A stretch of DNA of 37,536 nucleotides from Bacteroidetes bacterium GWA2_40_15 (GTDB lineage: Bacteria; Bacteroidota; Bacteroidia; Bacteroidales; VadinHA17). The stretch covers positions 1 to 37,536 of the forward strand of contig MENI01000083.1 in the NCBI GenBank assembly GCA_001768195.1, given 5' to 3'. Positions 8,059 to 16,575 of the stretch are shown piece after piece (within the stretch, counting starts at the first letter, position 1; every line of letters starts with the position of its first letter). The notes under the pieces are model-generated. The model ran no database searches, was not told where the DNA came from, and saw nothing but the letters and a program-made list of their open reading frames with translations. The position numbers and the translations under genes were made by a program.

Positions 8059-9009
8059 TTAACAGAATTTTATTCCGATGGATGCTCCGGTCTTTCTGAC
8101 GCTTGCTGCTGCCTGATCATACTCATCTGCTGTTTTAAGATGTTCGAGCATGAGAGGGATATTCTTTAATTTACTCAGTTCAGTGAGAAATATCTTGTAG
8201 TCGAGCCCTCCTGTTCCTATCAGAACTTCGTCGAGGTGTACTGTTAGATTTGTACCCAGGCGTATATCCTTTGCATGGCAGTTTTTTATATAGGGCCCCA
8301 GTTTCTCAAAGCACTCTTTGATGAAAGCCCCGTTCCTGTAATATCTTTCAGGTGAATTGATCATATTCACAGGATCGAGATGTACTGCAAATTGCTTTCT
8401 GTCAATCGCCTTTATAAGTTGCAGGTATGAATCAGGAGAATCGGGGTATGCCCATGGCATTGTTTCAAGGGTGAAGAAGGTCCTGACAGGCTTTATTTCA
8501 TCAATGATCTCCCTGGTTGTCTGTACAATAATATCGAATGTCTCTTTCGTAAGATTTTCGGGGTCAGGTCCATCCCACTTTTCTCCGCGTGAGCCGCTAA
8601 TGTTCACACAGCATCCTGCTCCTATAAGATCGGCCAGGGCAAGGGCCTCTTTGCATTTTTTTAAAGCTTCATTTCTCTCCTTATCATTTTTGCTGATTGG
8701 ATTGCTCCATGCTCCCACTTCAGAAATGGTAATATCAGCATCCTTTGCTGCTTTTTCAAATGCTTTTACAGTAGCCTGATCAGTACCGGGAGACACCGGG
8801 CAGTATGCAGCGGCATAACCTTTTGCCTTAACTGCCTTTGCCCATACCTGAGGATCTTTCAGTTCTCCGAAAACAGGTCCTCCCAGGCGGATACATCCCG
8901 TTCCTTTCTGGAGATCTGAATGCATACCAAAACCTTTAAGTGCCAGCATTGATGCACTTCCTGCAAGTGTCAGTCTGGCAAAATTTCGACGGGAGATTGA
9001 TCTATTCAT
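8059..9009 (-). CDS. Tat-exported sugar phosphate isomerase/epimerase-like TIM barrel
   Basis: The protein has 316 residues. The N-terminus carries a twin-arginine signal (SRRNFARLTLAGSAS, residues 6-20). The body is an AP-endonuclease-2/xylose-isomerase-like TIM barrel. Residues E182 (LETMPW), H210-D212 (VHLDPVN), H245 (NCHAKD) and E289 (LEHLKT) are in the right order to be the metal ligands and catalytic acids. Proteins of this type in glycan loci are usually annotated as sugar isomerases or 3-ketosugar-processing enzymes. Export suggests it acts in the periplasm, and the true substrate cannot be read from sequence. It sits between the redoxin and the DUF4091 gene (38-base gap) on the minus strand. 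Confidence 0.8.
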   Translation of the reverse strand: MNRSISRRNFARLTLAGSASMLALKGFGMHSDLQKGTGCIRLGGPVFGELKDPQVWAKAVKAKGYAAAYCPVSPGTDQATVKAFEKAAKDADITISEVGAWSNPISKNDKERNEALKKCKEALALADLIGAGCCVNISGSRGEKWDGPDPENLTKETFDIIVQTTREIIDEIKPVRTFFTLETMPWAYPDSPDSYLQLIKAIDRKQFAVHLDPVNMINSPERYYRNGAFIKECFEKLGPYIKNCHAKDIRLGTNLTVHLDEVLIGTGGLDYKIFLTELSKLKNIPLMLEHLKTADEYDQAAASVRKTGASIGIKFC

Positions 9010-9058
9010 CTTCTGATATAATCATTTAGAATTTTGTAATTCAAATCATTAATGAAGT

Positions 9059-9140
9059 AAGAATATTTGAACAAACGAAATCAGAATTCAGAACTGATCT
9101 CTTTAACTTCTTAATTCGCTGTTCGTTGTTCTTCATTCTT
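9059..9140. repeat. Imperfect inverted repeat in the gap 9010-9174
   Basis: The arm at 9059-9079 (AAGAATATTTGAACAAACGA...) pairs imperfectly with 9122-9140 (TTCGTTGTTCTTCATTCTT). It lies between the redoxin and TIM-barrel genes, so it could end or process the operon transcript. The rest of this gap is A/T-rich with no gene. Confidence 0.45.
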
Positions 9141-9174
9141 AATTCAAAAGACCCGCTCAGGGGGGTGGCAGTAC

Positions 9175-10305
9175 TCAATCATCAGCAAAGAACCTTCCTA
9201 TTTTCTGCATTATCTCTTTTCTGACCTCCAACGGATCAATCACTCCATTATGTGAATAGACAACTTCTCCTCCCGGGGCAACAAGCAGTGTGTATGGAAG
9301 CGACCCTGACCAGTTTTTGTCGACAGCCTCAATAAGAGGGTATTTGTTATCTGCTGAATAGAGATAGTTCTTAACAGCCGAATTCTTATCTTTCAGGAAC
9401 TCAAGTACCTTATCTTTTTTCTTCAATCCGTCGGTGCTGATGGAGACAAACTCAAAGTCGCGGGCTCCGTACATACGCTGCATTGTTACAAACTCAGGAT
9501 ATTCTATAACGCACGGTCCGCACCATGTGGCCCATACATTTATGAGACGGTATTTATTCGATTTATTTGCAAGCACCTCTTTGATACCATTAAGATCTGC
9601 CTCAATAACTTCAACCGGCTTTTTCTTCCAGTCGGCATCGTATTTGGCCCTCCATTCTGCCTTGTTTGCCCACTTGATTGAACAGCCAAATGTTTTTGTC
9701 TTTTCAACAGGTACCTGTTTTCCTTCGAGAAGGGCAACAATGGCATTCCTGGTATCATGTTCCTTTGCTTCAACATATGGATTTTCCATCTCGTCGATTC
9801 GTCCGCAGAAACGTAGTTTGCGTTTTGAATCAAAGATAAAGACATGAGGAGTGGTGGTCGGGCCATAGGCTGTTGCCATCTCCTGTTTGTCTCCATCATA
9901 GATGTATGGCATCGGGTATTTCATGTCCTTTGCCCGGATCTTCATCTCCTCAAAGGTGTCTCCGAGATCTGTATAGCCTAATTCCTCGAGGCATACAGCC
10001 TGGGGATGGTTTGGAGAAACAAGCAAGAATCCAACCCCTTTGGGTTTAAATTCCCGGTAAAGCTTGTCTACTCTGTCTTCATAAGCCTGGGCTGTCGGGC
10101 AATGGTTTGCAGTAAAGATTATTACAAGGATCTTGTCTTTACTGAAGCTGCCCAGGGTATAGATCTTCCCGTCTGTTCCGGGCAATGAGAAAGCAGGTGC
10201 AGCTGCTCCGATCTCAAGGGTTTTGGGATCTTCGGCATATAGTGCATAATTCCGGCAAATGAATATTGTAAACACAGTCAGAAGTGTCAAAATGTTCTTT
10301 TTCAT
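9175..10305 (-). CDS. Two-domain redoxin: peroxiredoxin-like + TlpA-type thioredoxin
   Basis: The protein has 376 residues with a signal peptide (residues about 4-24). Domain 1 (residues about 30-195) is an AhpC/TSA-like redoxin with a single Cys69 in FTANHCPTAQ where thioredoxins have CxxC. It also contains GPTTTPHVFIFD with the expected cis-Pro. Domain 2 (residues about 235-370) is a TlpA-like thioredoxin with the canonical WCGPC (residues 261-265) in NVWATWCGPCVIEYPEF and cis-Pro in SLPYTLLV. The protein probably acts as a periplasmic thiol-disulfide reductant. What it reduces is not visible, although cysteine-containing exported neighbours are possible clients. It lies between the truncated DUF4091 gene (113-base gap) and the TIM-barrel gene (165-base gap). 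Its presence inside a glycan operon is less usual than that of the other genes. Confidence 0.85.
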   Translation of the reverse strand: MKKNILTLLTVFTIFICRNYALYAEDPKTLEIGAAAPAFSLPGTDGKIYTLGSFSKDKILVIIFTANHCPTAQAYEDRVDKLYREFKPKGVGFLLVSPNHPQAVCLEELGYTDLGDTFEEMKIRAKDMKYPMPYIYDGDKQEMATAYGPTTTPHVFIFDSKRKLRFCGRIDEMENPYVEAKEHDTRNAIVALLEGKQVPVEKTKTFGCSIKWANKAEWRAKYDADWKKKPVEVIEADLNGIKEVLANKSNKYRLINVWATWCGPCVIEYPEFVTMQRMYGARDFEFVSISTDGLKKKDKVLEFLKDKNSAVKNYLYSADNKYPLIEAVDKNWSGSLPYTLLVAPGGEVVYSHNGVIDPLEVRKEIMQKIGRFFADD

Positions 10306-10418
10306 GTTTTTAAATTAATTAATATCAATATTTCAGTTGATATAGATCATTAAATCAAATATTCTGATAATATATGAATTATTTCCAATATTAAAGATAT
10401 ATCGCCTGATGATAGTAT

Positions 10419-11783
10419 TCAGTTTTTCTCAGGTGCTGAAGATATAAGTTCTGCAAGCTGTTTACGGTACTCCTCGAATTTAAATCCTCGATCCGACCAG
10501 CTGATGTCATTCTGATCTTTTGCTTCCCATACTGCAGTTGGGATACAGTTATTTACAATTGTTTGCACTTCAGCTTCCAGACTCATTATTTTTGCAAGCC
10601 ATAAGTATTCAAAGTCCTGGGCGCCCCTTCTCCAGTTTTTAGCTCTTATTGAGGAGAGTGGACCTTCCAGGTTTCTGCTTTCCTCAGGGAAAAGGTTATC
10701 CTGACCAGGATACAGGAATGTTCCATCGCCATTGATCCTGTCTTCATAGGTAAGAGGATTCACAAAGACATTCAGATTTGTCCAGAATGTTGTGGACCAG
10801 TAAAAATACTGGTCAATGTCATATTTCCAGACGATCCAGGGCATTACCCTGAACTCAACAGCATCGGCATCACTCACCACAGCACCCATCCCTGGTCTGT
10901 AACCGTTATAATAACTGTTCAAATCATCAAGATTATCTACCCCTGTAACCAGGTCAAATCTATGACGATGGGCCATCTGTTGATACTTCAGGTCAAGAGC
11001 ATAGTATGCTTCGCTGTCGCTTTCAACACCATGTCTTTGGGCTATGAAACGAGGGTAATAACCGAACATATTGCTGATATGTGTCGAGTCGGGAAGGGTG
11101 AAGTCATATACCTTTATATATATAGGTATCTTTTTAAACACACTCTCTGCAACAGATATAATTGCCATACCTGAATAATCTCCTGCAGTCGCGTCTTCCG
11201 GGATCAGAATGTCGACCCATACACCCTGGTTCTTCCCGGCTTCAATTGAGAAAGGGGCACCTCCATTACCGGGAGCAGCTGAAAATGGGATCAGGCAATC
11301 AGGCACCCATCCTGTATGATAGGCTGAAGGGAGAGCTGTTTCTGAAAAAAACCAGAGAGGAGGTGATCGTTTTTCCATATTAAGGTAGTGTTCAGTAAAG
11401 AGTTCTACAAACCTTCCCCTGTAGTCAAAAGGATCAGAAGGCCCTGAAGCTGATCCGGGAATAACGGATTCCCCGTTTACCAGATCGCTGACAGAGACAT
11501 TGACCTGTGAGGCCCCTTTATTATCTCCCTCAATAATCAGCTGAAAAGCAACAATTTCATTTCTGGCTCCAAACAGGTTGATTGTTCCGTTGGCCCAGAC
11601 AGCATTATCGGGATCGGTTGCCAGAGGATTGCTGATATCATCTTTTCTTATTTTTTCACCATCGTCAACAGCCCATATCCTTTTTATACCTGACTGTCCT
11701 GTGCATGACACAGCCAGGGCCACAATCGTTAAAAGCTTCAGATAACTGGTCATTGAGCGTATGGTTAAAGTGTTTTTGTTCAT
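10419..11783 (-). CDS. DUF4091 lipoprotein lacking the catalytic segment
   Basis: The protein has 454 residues. Lipobox ALAVSC puts a lipid-anchored Cys at 27. The N-terminal beta domain (KRIWAVDDGEKIRK to about residue 230) and the C-terminal DUF4091 blocks (FRVMPWIVWKYDIDQYFYW; NGDGTFLYPG; SIRAKNWRRGAQDFEYLW) are both well kept. Compared with the 612-residue paralogue, HRHR at residues 272-275 (279-280 there for its end) is followed after only 17 residues by YNGYRPG (Y292), where the paralogue has about 162. About 140 residues, including the Asp-Glu catalytic pair, are therefore missing in frame near 10910-10945. The frame is open throughout, so a product can be made, but hydrolysis is not expected. 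It could be a binding protein, a decaying gene, or an assembly deletion. It follows the AraC gene after 70 bases. Confidence 0.75.
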   Translation of the reverse strand: MNKNTLTIRSMTSYLKLLTIVALAVSCTGQSGIKRIWAVDDGEKIRKDDISNPLATDPDNAVWANGTINLFGARNEIVAFQLIIEGDNKGASQVNVSVSDLVNGESVIPGSASGPSDPFDYRGRFVELFTEHYLNMEKRSPPLWFFSETALPSAYHTGWVPDCLIPFSAAPGNGGAPFSIEAGKNQGVWVDILIPEDATAGDYSGMAIISVAESVFKKIPIYIKVYDFTLPDSTHISNMFGYYPRFIAQRHGVESDSEAYYALDLKYQQMAHRHRFDLVTGVDNLDDLNSYYNGYRPGMGAVVSDADAVEFRVMPWIVWKYDIDQYFYWSTTFWTNLNVFVNPLTYEDRINGDGTFLYPGQDNLFPEESRNLEGPLSSIRAKNWRRGAQDFEYLWLAKIMSLEAEVQTIVNNCIPTAVWEAKDQNDISWSDRGFKFEEYRKQLAELISSAPEKN

Positions 11784-11853
11784 AGGCTTTTTGTTAGTCG
11801 GGATGTTACTGATTTGAAAATATAAAATAGTATTAAAGCCGGTTAACTCTGTT

Positions 11854-12729
11854 TTAAGGATAGGTTTTAAGGCTTTCAGCCTGTTTACGGAAAGCAGAAG
11901 GTGTTACTGATTTCAGTTTCCTGAACTGGTGATTGAAATTTGACAGATTCTCAAATCCGCATCCCAATGCTATTTGAGAGATAGTCATGGAGCAGCTGGT
12001 CAGAAGCTTGCAGGCATAACCAATCCTTGTATTCAGCAGGTACTCCTTGAAAGTCATCCGGGTTATCCTCTTAAATGCCAAGCAGAATGTTGTGTTTGAC
12101 ATGTTTGTAATGTCAAGCATCTCCTTTACAGCGATATTCCTGTGAAAATTATGAAGTATGAAGTCGAGCGCCTTCTGTATGGGTTCATTGCCTTCTTTAT
12201 GGTAGGGCTCCATAAATCCGGTACTTGAAAGAAGCTGATAATCCCTTGTTTTAGACATCAGGTTGAAAAGTGTCATCATTAGAAGCAGCTGATCAGGTCC
12301 GTTGAGTTTATAACTATCCTTCATCAGTGAAATGATCTTTTCTTTCGTTTTCCCATTAAACTTTATTCCCCTTGAGGACTCTTCCAGCAGTTTCTTAAGA
12401 TTCCTGTTTTCCGGCATTTCAAAGAAGAGTGTGCCAAGACAATCGTAGCTGAACTGAATTACTATTGCTTCACCCTTAAATCCTTTGGGATGGGAATTAT
12501 ATTCATCATCGCATATCCATGCATGAGGAAGATTTGGACCCACCAGTATAAGATCACGTTGCCTGAACCGGTCGATATTGTCACCTACCAGTCTTTTGCC
12601 TTTACCTTTCATTATAAGGACCATTTCAAACTCAGGATGATGGTGCCAGCTGGAAAAAGACTTGGTTTCATGATGTATAATGAACGACCTGTCGGCATCC
12701 TTCAACAATATTCGATGTTCGACTGACAT
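11854..12729 (-). CDS. AraC-family transcriptional regulator with cupin sensor domain
   Basis: The protein has 291 residues. Residues about 10-95 form a cupin-type ligand domain (SSWHHHPEFEMVLIMKGKG; later GPNLPHAWI). Residues about 185-288 hold two helix-turn-helix motifs of the AraC type: IAVKEMLDITNMSNTTFCLAFKR, then MTISQIALGCGFENLSNFNHQFRK, ending with the family's TPSAFRK. It probably senses a sugar or sugar derivative and controls the minus-strand cluster it heads, and perhaps the divergent aminotransferase. No partner histidine kinase or hybrid two-component system is seen. Which operon it controls is inferred from position only. Confidence 0.9.
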   Translation of the reverse strand: MSVEHRILLKDADRSFIIHHETKSFSSWHHHPEFEMVLIMKGKGKRLVGDNIDRFRQRDLILVGPNLPHAWICDDEYNSHPKGFKGEAIVIQFSYDCLGTLFFEMPENRNLKKLLEESSRGIKFNGKTKEKIISLMKDSYKLNGPDQLLLMMTLFNLMSKTRDYQLLSSTGFMEPYHKEGNEPIQKALDFILHNFHRNIAVKEMLDITNMSNTTFCLAFKRITRMTFKEYLLNTRIGYACKLLTSCSMTISQIALGCGFENLSNFNHQFRKLKSVTPSAFRKQAESLKTYP

Positions 12730-12940
12730 AAGTTTTAATGGTAATGAAATTCTCCGATAATATTATAAATTATTTAGTATAATACCACTATATTCGGTAT
12801 AAAAGTATCATTAATACGGTTTTTAGTACAAATTTTATAATGCAGTTTGGAATATTTTTGATTTATGGTAATTGAATATCGAATATCTTACATAAATATT
12901 ATCAAGTAATAAGATTTAATTCTAAAAACCAGGAGCTGAT
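12730..12940. promoter_or_regulatory. Divergent regulatory region between AraC gene and aminotransferase gene
   Basis: This 211-base A/T-rich region must hold promoters for both directions. At 12853-12860 the sequence TATTTTTG fits the Bacteroidota -7 consensus TAnnTTTG on the plus strand, but no good -33 TTTG lies at normal spacing. Around 12775-12810 partly inverted elements TATAATACC and GGTATAAAA could be a regulator site (weak). The plus-strand gene has a clear AGGAG (12931-12935) five bases before its ATG, unusual for this sequence, where most starts lack one. Confidence 0.35.
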
Positions 12941-14215
12941 ATGAAGAAAAAAGAACCTGTCGTTATGAATGCTGCAGGGATTGTTGATCTCGGTTTCCCG
13001 ATGTGGCCCGTTTTTGCAGAAGAGACATTTAAAGATGTCCTTGAGCCACTAAGAACAGGGAAGGTAAATTACTGGACCGGGAAAAAAGGGATGGAGTTTG
13101 AAGAAAAATGGGCAAAGTGGAATGGTGCAAAATATGCTATATCCTGCACTAACGGAACTGCTGCCCTTCATATTGCCGTTGCAGGTCTTGGAATAGGTCC
13201 CGGTGATGAGATAATAGTTCCTTCATACTCATTTATAGCTTCATCATTTGCTGTTGTCCAGGCAGGAGCGATACCCGTATTCTGCGATACTACTGAAGAT
13301 CATACAATCGATCCGGCTCAGATAGAGGTGCTGATCACAAAGAGGACCAAGGGGATAATTGTGGTACATCTATATGGAGTTGTTGCCGATATGGGTCCCA
13401 TTCTTAAAATAGCAAAGAAGCATAAACTGAAGGTTATTGAGGATTGTGCCCAGTGTTTTGGTGGTGAATATAATGGGATTAAGGCTGGTGTAATCGGCGA
13501 TATTGGCTGTTTCAGCTTTTGTCAGAGCAAGCACTTTACAACGGGAGGGGAAGGAGGAATGGTTGTTACCAATGATGAGGACGTAGCATGGGAGTGCCGT
13601 TCATTCAGGGATCATGGTTATGATGTAAAGGAAAGGCTGAATATGCTTGCTCTTGAAGAGAAGCTTCCTTACATTCATAACAGGGTGGGATTTAACTTCA
13701 GGATGACTGAGATACAGTCAATTATTGGTCTTAATGAGTTGAAAAGGTTAGACTCATGGAACCTGAAGAGGCGGCATAAATATGCCAGGATGTACGATAA
13801 GGCATTTAAAAATCTTAAAGGAGTTAAAAAGCTACCTGTTAATACAGAAGAAAGAAAAAATGCTTACTGGTGGTATCCGATAGTTCTTGATACAGATACC
13901 CTGAATATTGATGCAACCGGAATGATAAATGAACTCCATGATCAGAATATACCATGTTACGGGATACAGTGGCCGGAGGCATATCTCGAAAAAGCTTACA
14001 GGGAACTCAACGGATTCGGATCAGATAAATTTCCTTTCCTGTCGAAAGAATATACAAGTAAGAGCAGCGTCAGATATGATAAGGTTTTCTGCAAAACAGC
14101 AAATGCTCTCCGGAAAAGCACTGTTTCATTGTTCCTGCATCCTTCGTGGGAGGATAAGCATATTCAAAGATGTATTGATGTATTTATAACAACCTGTAAA
14201 AAACATCTTAAGTAA
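12941..14215 (+). CDS. DegT/DnrJ/EryC1/StrS family PLP-dependent aminotransferase
   Basis: The protein has 424 residues, usual for the family. It shows the fold-type I PLP signature: CTNGTAALHIAVAGLGIGPGDEIIVPSYSF... near residues 68-100, the cofactor-ring Asp in VIEDCAQCFGGEY, and the Schiff-base Lys at K197 in SFCQSKHFTTGGEGGM. The family aminates keto sugars or cyclitols, usually on nucleotide-linked sugars for cell-surface glycans. Some members act on free cyclitols. No nucleotide-sugar epimerase, dehydratase or glycosyltransferase is next to it, so a catabolic or stand-alone role is possible. It has no signal peptide, so it is cytoplasmic. It is transcribed divergently from the AraC gene. 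The start is supported by AGGAG five bases upstream. Confidence 0.88.
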   Translation: MKKKEPVVMNAAGIVDLGFPMWPVFAEETFKDVLEPLRTGKVNYWTGKKGMEFEEKWAKWNGAKYAISCTNGTAALHIAVAGLGIGPGDEIIVPSYSFIASSFAVVQAGAIPVFCDTTEDHTIDPAQIEVLITKRTKGIIVVHLYGVVADMGPILKIAKKHKLKVIEDCAQCFGGEYNGIKAGVIGDIGCFSFCQSKHFTTGGEGGMVVTNDEDVAWECRSFRDHGYDVKERLNMLALEEKLPYIHNRVGFNFRMTEIQSIIGLNELKRLDSWNLKRRHKYARMYDKAFKNLKGVKKLPVNTEERKNAYWWYPIVLDTDTLNIDATGMINELHDQNIPCYGIQWPEAYLEKAYRELNGFGSDKFPFLSKEYTSKSSVRYDKVFCKTANALRKSTVSLFLHPSWEDKHIQRCIDVFITTCKKHLK

Positions 14216-14339
14216 TAACGCTGACATTTACCGGTATGAGTTTTCTAAAAGACTAAAATATATACGAAGGTAGTCATCAGTTTTGCTTGAATTTATATTA
14301 TTTTTACTAAAGGATAGTTACATCAGGTATATTTATAAT

Positions 14340-14512
14340 ATGACTATCGGTAATGATACATACAAAATCCAAAAACGCTTGAAAATCAATTTATTTACCC
14401 CAGCCCCGAGGGGAGTAAATTGATTTTCTTCGCTCCCCTTGGGGTCGGGGTAAACGAAGAAAATCATTGAAGTTATATGTATGATTCCTGATACTCATTA
14501 TTTATAATAAAT
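14340..14512. repeat. Nested inverted-repeat element (MITE-like or leader structure)
   Basis: The 378-base gap 14216-14593 holds this structured element and no gene. Outer arms 14340-14366 and 14473-14498 pair imperfectly. Inner arms 14394-14415 (TTTACCCCAGCCCCGAGG...) and 14433-14454 pair almost fully. There are two competing perfect pairings: 14381-14393 (GAAAATCAATTTA) with 14416-14428, and 14421-14432 (TGATTTTCTTCG) with 14455-14466. The element ends about 80 bases before the sigma-factor ATG. It may be a mobile palindromic repeat or a folded leader or terminator. Confidence 0.65.
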
Positions 14513-14593
14513 AATTTTTGGTAATTTGGTTTTTATTGTTTCATTATTTTGTACCATTTTCAGAATGGGGACTAAACTGTATTCAGAGATAAT

Positions 14594-15175
14594 ATGGAGT
14601 CTTCAAATCAGCAACTTATTGAGAACATCAGGAATGGTGATATTGCTGCTTTTGAATTACTTTATAGGAAGTACTATATCTACCTTTGTCTGATATCCGA
14701 GCATATTGTAAGGAATCCTTCTGATGCTGAAGAGATTGTATCCGATGTGTTTTTAAGGGTATGGAAAATCAGAGAAAAAGTTGAAATTACAGTATCTATT
14801 AAAGCTTATCTGATTAAAGCTGTTTATAATGCATCTTTAAACCATCTTGAGAGTAACAGGCTGAGAAATATGTTAACACAAAGTCTTTCCAATTCAGATT
14901 CTGAATTACTGATTTGGGATAATAATTACCCTCTCGGGCAGTTATTCGAGGATGAGATTTCAGAAGCTCTTGAACAGGCGATCAATGCTCTCCCCGATGC
15001 CTGTCGGCAAATATTCATACTTAGCCGTAATGATAATATGAAATATAGTGAAATTGCGAACAAGCAGGGGATTTCGGTAAATACCGTAAAGACTCAGATG
15101 AAAATTGCACTGGCGCGCCTGCGTGAAACTCTGAAGGATTATCTCACAGTAATAATTCTTTTTATTTTTATCTGA
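14594..15175 (+). CDS. FecI-type ECF RNA polymerase sigma factor
   Basis: The protein has 193 residues. Region 2 includes AFELLYRKYYIYL and DAEEIVSDVFLRVWK (residues about 18-65). Region 4 includes ALPDACRQIFILSRNDNMKYSEIANKQGISVNTVKTQM (residues about 134-172). It ends with a short hydrophobic tail (YLTVIILFIFI), seen in some Bacteroidota sigma factors of this class. It is 65 bases upstream of its anti-sigma gene and two genes upstream of a SusC with an STN domain, the usual trans-envelope signalling trio. It most likely drives the susCD genes and perhaps the operons downstream. Confidence 0.92.
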   Translation: MESSNQQLIENIRNGDIAAFELLYRKYYIYLCLISEHIVRNPSDAEEIVSDVFLRVWKIREKVEITVSIKAYLIKAVYNASLNHLESNRLRNMLTQSLSNSDSELLIWDNNYPLGQLFEDEISEALEQAINALPDACRQIFILSRNDNMKYSEIANKQGISVNTVKTQMKIALARLRETLKDYLTVIILFIFI

Positions 15176-15240
15176 TTTTTTTCAATTCTCTTTCACCCTT
15201 GGTTTGGTATTTCCTGTCTTTATAATCAGATCAATCTATT

Positions 15241-16398
15241 ATGAAAACAAACGAAAACAAAGAATCAGCAGAACTTTTAATTCATGGATATATTAATGGG
15301 GAATTAAGTGAACATGAGACAAGAGAGCTAATTGACTGGATTAAAGCAAATCCTGCCAATAAAAGATATTTTGATGAATATTGTGAAATATGGGTCACTG
15401 CCAAATCATCATTGAAAAATCCCGGATATAATTATCATGAGGGTTTCTGGAAATTCAAACATAAGATAAGCGAAGATGGGAATTCAGATAAATACTCTGA
15501 TAACATACGTATAATCAGACTGATCGCCAGGTATGCTGCAATAATTATTATTACTTTTTCTTTAAGTGGTCTCTTGTTTTATCGTTTAGGTAAGAATAAG
15601 ATTGATTATCCATTGGAGACTATTAGTGAATTAAGCGTTCCTATGGGTTCACATGCTCGCTTTTCACTGTCTGATGGAACAGTGGTAGACCTGAACGCAG
15701 GAAGCAATCTTAAATATGACAATCGTTTTGGCCTTAAAGAGAGAGTCGTCCACCTGGAAGGTGAGGGATATTTTACAGTGGCAAAAGATCCCCAAAAACC
15801 TTTTATAGTTAAAACTTCATTTTTAAATATTAGAGCACTCGGAACGGAATTTAATGTAAAAGCCTATTCCGATGACAATAAAATTGAGGCTACACTGATT
15901 GAAGGTTCCATTAAGGTTGAACCTGTAAGTGACATTTACAAAGCTGTTGATGTGATCCTTAAGCCTAACCAGAAACTTACATTCTATAAAAGTGATTCAT
16001 CACTGGTAGAAAAAACGGCAGTTGAAGGGGAAAAACCGGAAAGCAAGACTCAACCTGTTAGCACGCAAAAGATAAATAAAATTCCAAGGTTAGTCAGGGA
16101 AAATGTAGATGTAGAGCGGGTAATATCATGGAAAGAAAACCGATGGATCTTTGAAAAGGAGAGTCTTTCGCAAATAGCTGTGGAACTGGAGCGTAAATTC
16201 GATGTTGAGATACAGTTTGATTCGGAAAGATTAAAGAATTACAGGTTTACAGGAACCATAGTTGCTGAGCCTATTGAGCAGGTACTTGAGGTTATGAGTA
16301 TTTCAGCTCCTATCAGATACAAACTGGAAGGACGAGTTGTGACCTTATCAGAAAACAGACAATTTAAAGGGATTAAGAAAGATCTGTACAATAATTAA
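15241..16398 (+). CDS. FecR-family anti-sigma factor
   Basis: The protein has 385 residues. The N-terminal cytoplasmic part (residues 1-90) binds sigma in this family and contains LIHGYINGELSEHETRELIDWI. One membrane segment lies at about 94-114 (RYAAIIIITFSLSGLLFY). The periplasmic FecR domain (about 130-235) has SVPMGSHARFSLSDGTVVDLNAGS, VHLEGEGYFTVAKDPQKPFIVKT and ALGTEFNV. A C-terminal DUF4974 domain (about 298-370) includes FEKESLSQIAVELERKFDVEI. It receives the signal from the SusC STN domain and releases the sigma factor. Low-complexity sequence between residues 255 and 290 probably forms a linker. Confidence 0.93.
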   Translation: MKTNENKESAELLIHGYINGELSEHETRELIDWIKANPANKRYFDEYCEIWVTAKSSLKNPGYNYHEGFWKFKHKISEDGNSDKYSDNIRIIRLIARYAAIIIITFSLSGLLFYRLGKNKIDYPLETISELSVPMGSHARFSLSDGTVVDLNAGSNLKYDNRFGLKERVVHLEGEGYFTVAKDPQKPFIVKTSFLNIRALGTEFNVKAYSDDNKIEATLIEGSIKVEPVSDIYKAVDVILKPNQKLTFYKSDSSLVEKTAVEGEKPESKTQPVSTQKINKIPRLVRENVDVERVISWKENRWIFEKESLSQIAVELERKFDVEIQFDSERLKNYRFTGTIVAEPIEQVLEVMSISAPIRYKLEGRVVTLSENRQFKGIKKDLYNN

Positions 16399-16474
16399 GG
16401 TAACCTGAGAAATGAATATTTACCTAATAATGACTTTGCCTATGAAAGTATAATAAATTACCCTGAAGCTAAAA

Positions 16475-16508
16475 GCGCAGGATGCTGTAACATCCCGCGC
16501 CGGTTTTT
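16475..16508 (+). terminator. Hairpin plus T-run between fecR-like and susC-like genes
   Basis: GCGCAGGATG (16475-16484) pairs with CATCCCGCGC (16491-16500), with one A-C mismatch, around a 6-base loop, and a TTTTT run follows at 16504-16508. It lies about 70 bases before the susC ATG, within a 177-base gap. It may be an intrinsic terminator ending the sigma/anti-sigma transcript, or an attenuator that sets susCD expression. Confidence 0.6.
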
Positions 16509-16575
16509 AAAATCTCACCAATGCTGCCTTTTACATGAGAACATTGGATCGTTAAACTAAAAACATTGCAAAATT

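Noticed and set aside
12941-14215. Cell-surface polysaccharide biosynthesis cluster
   Set aside because: Only the DegT aminotransferase suggests it; no glycosyltransferase, flippase or nucleotide-sugar enzyme lies nearby.
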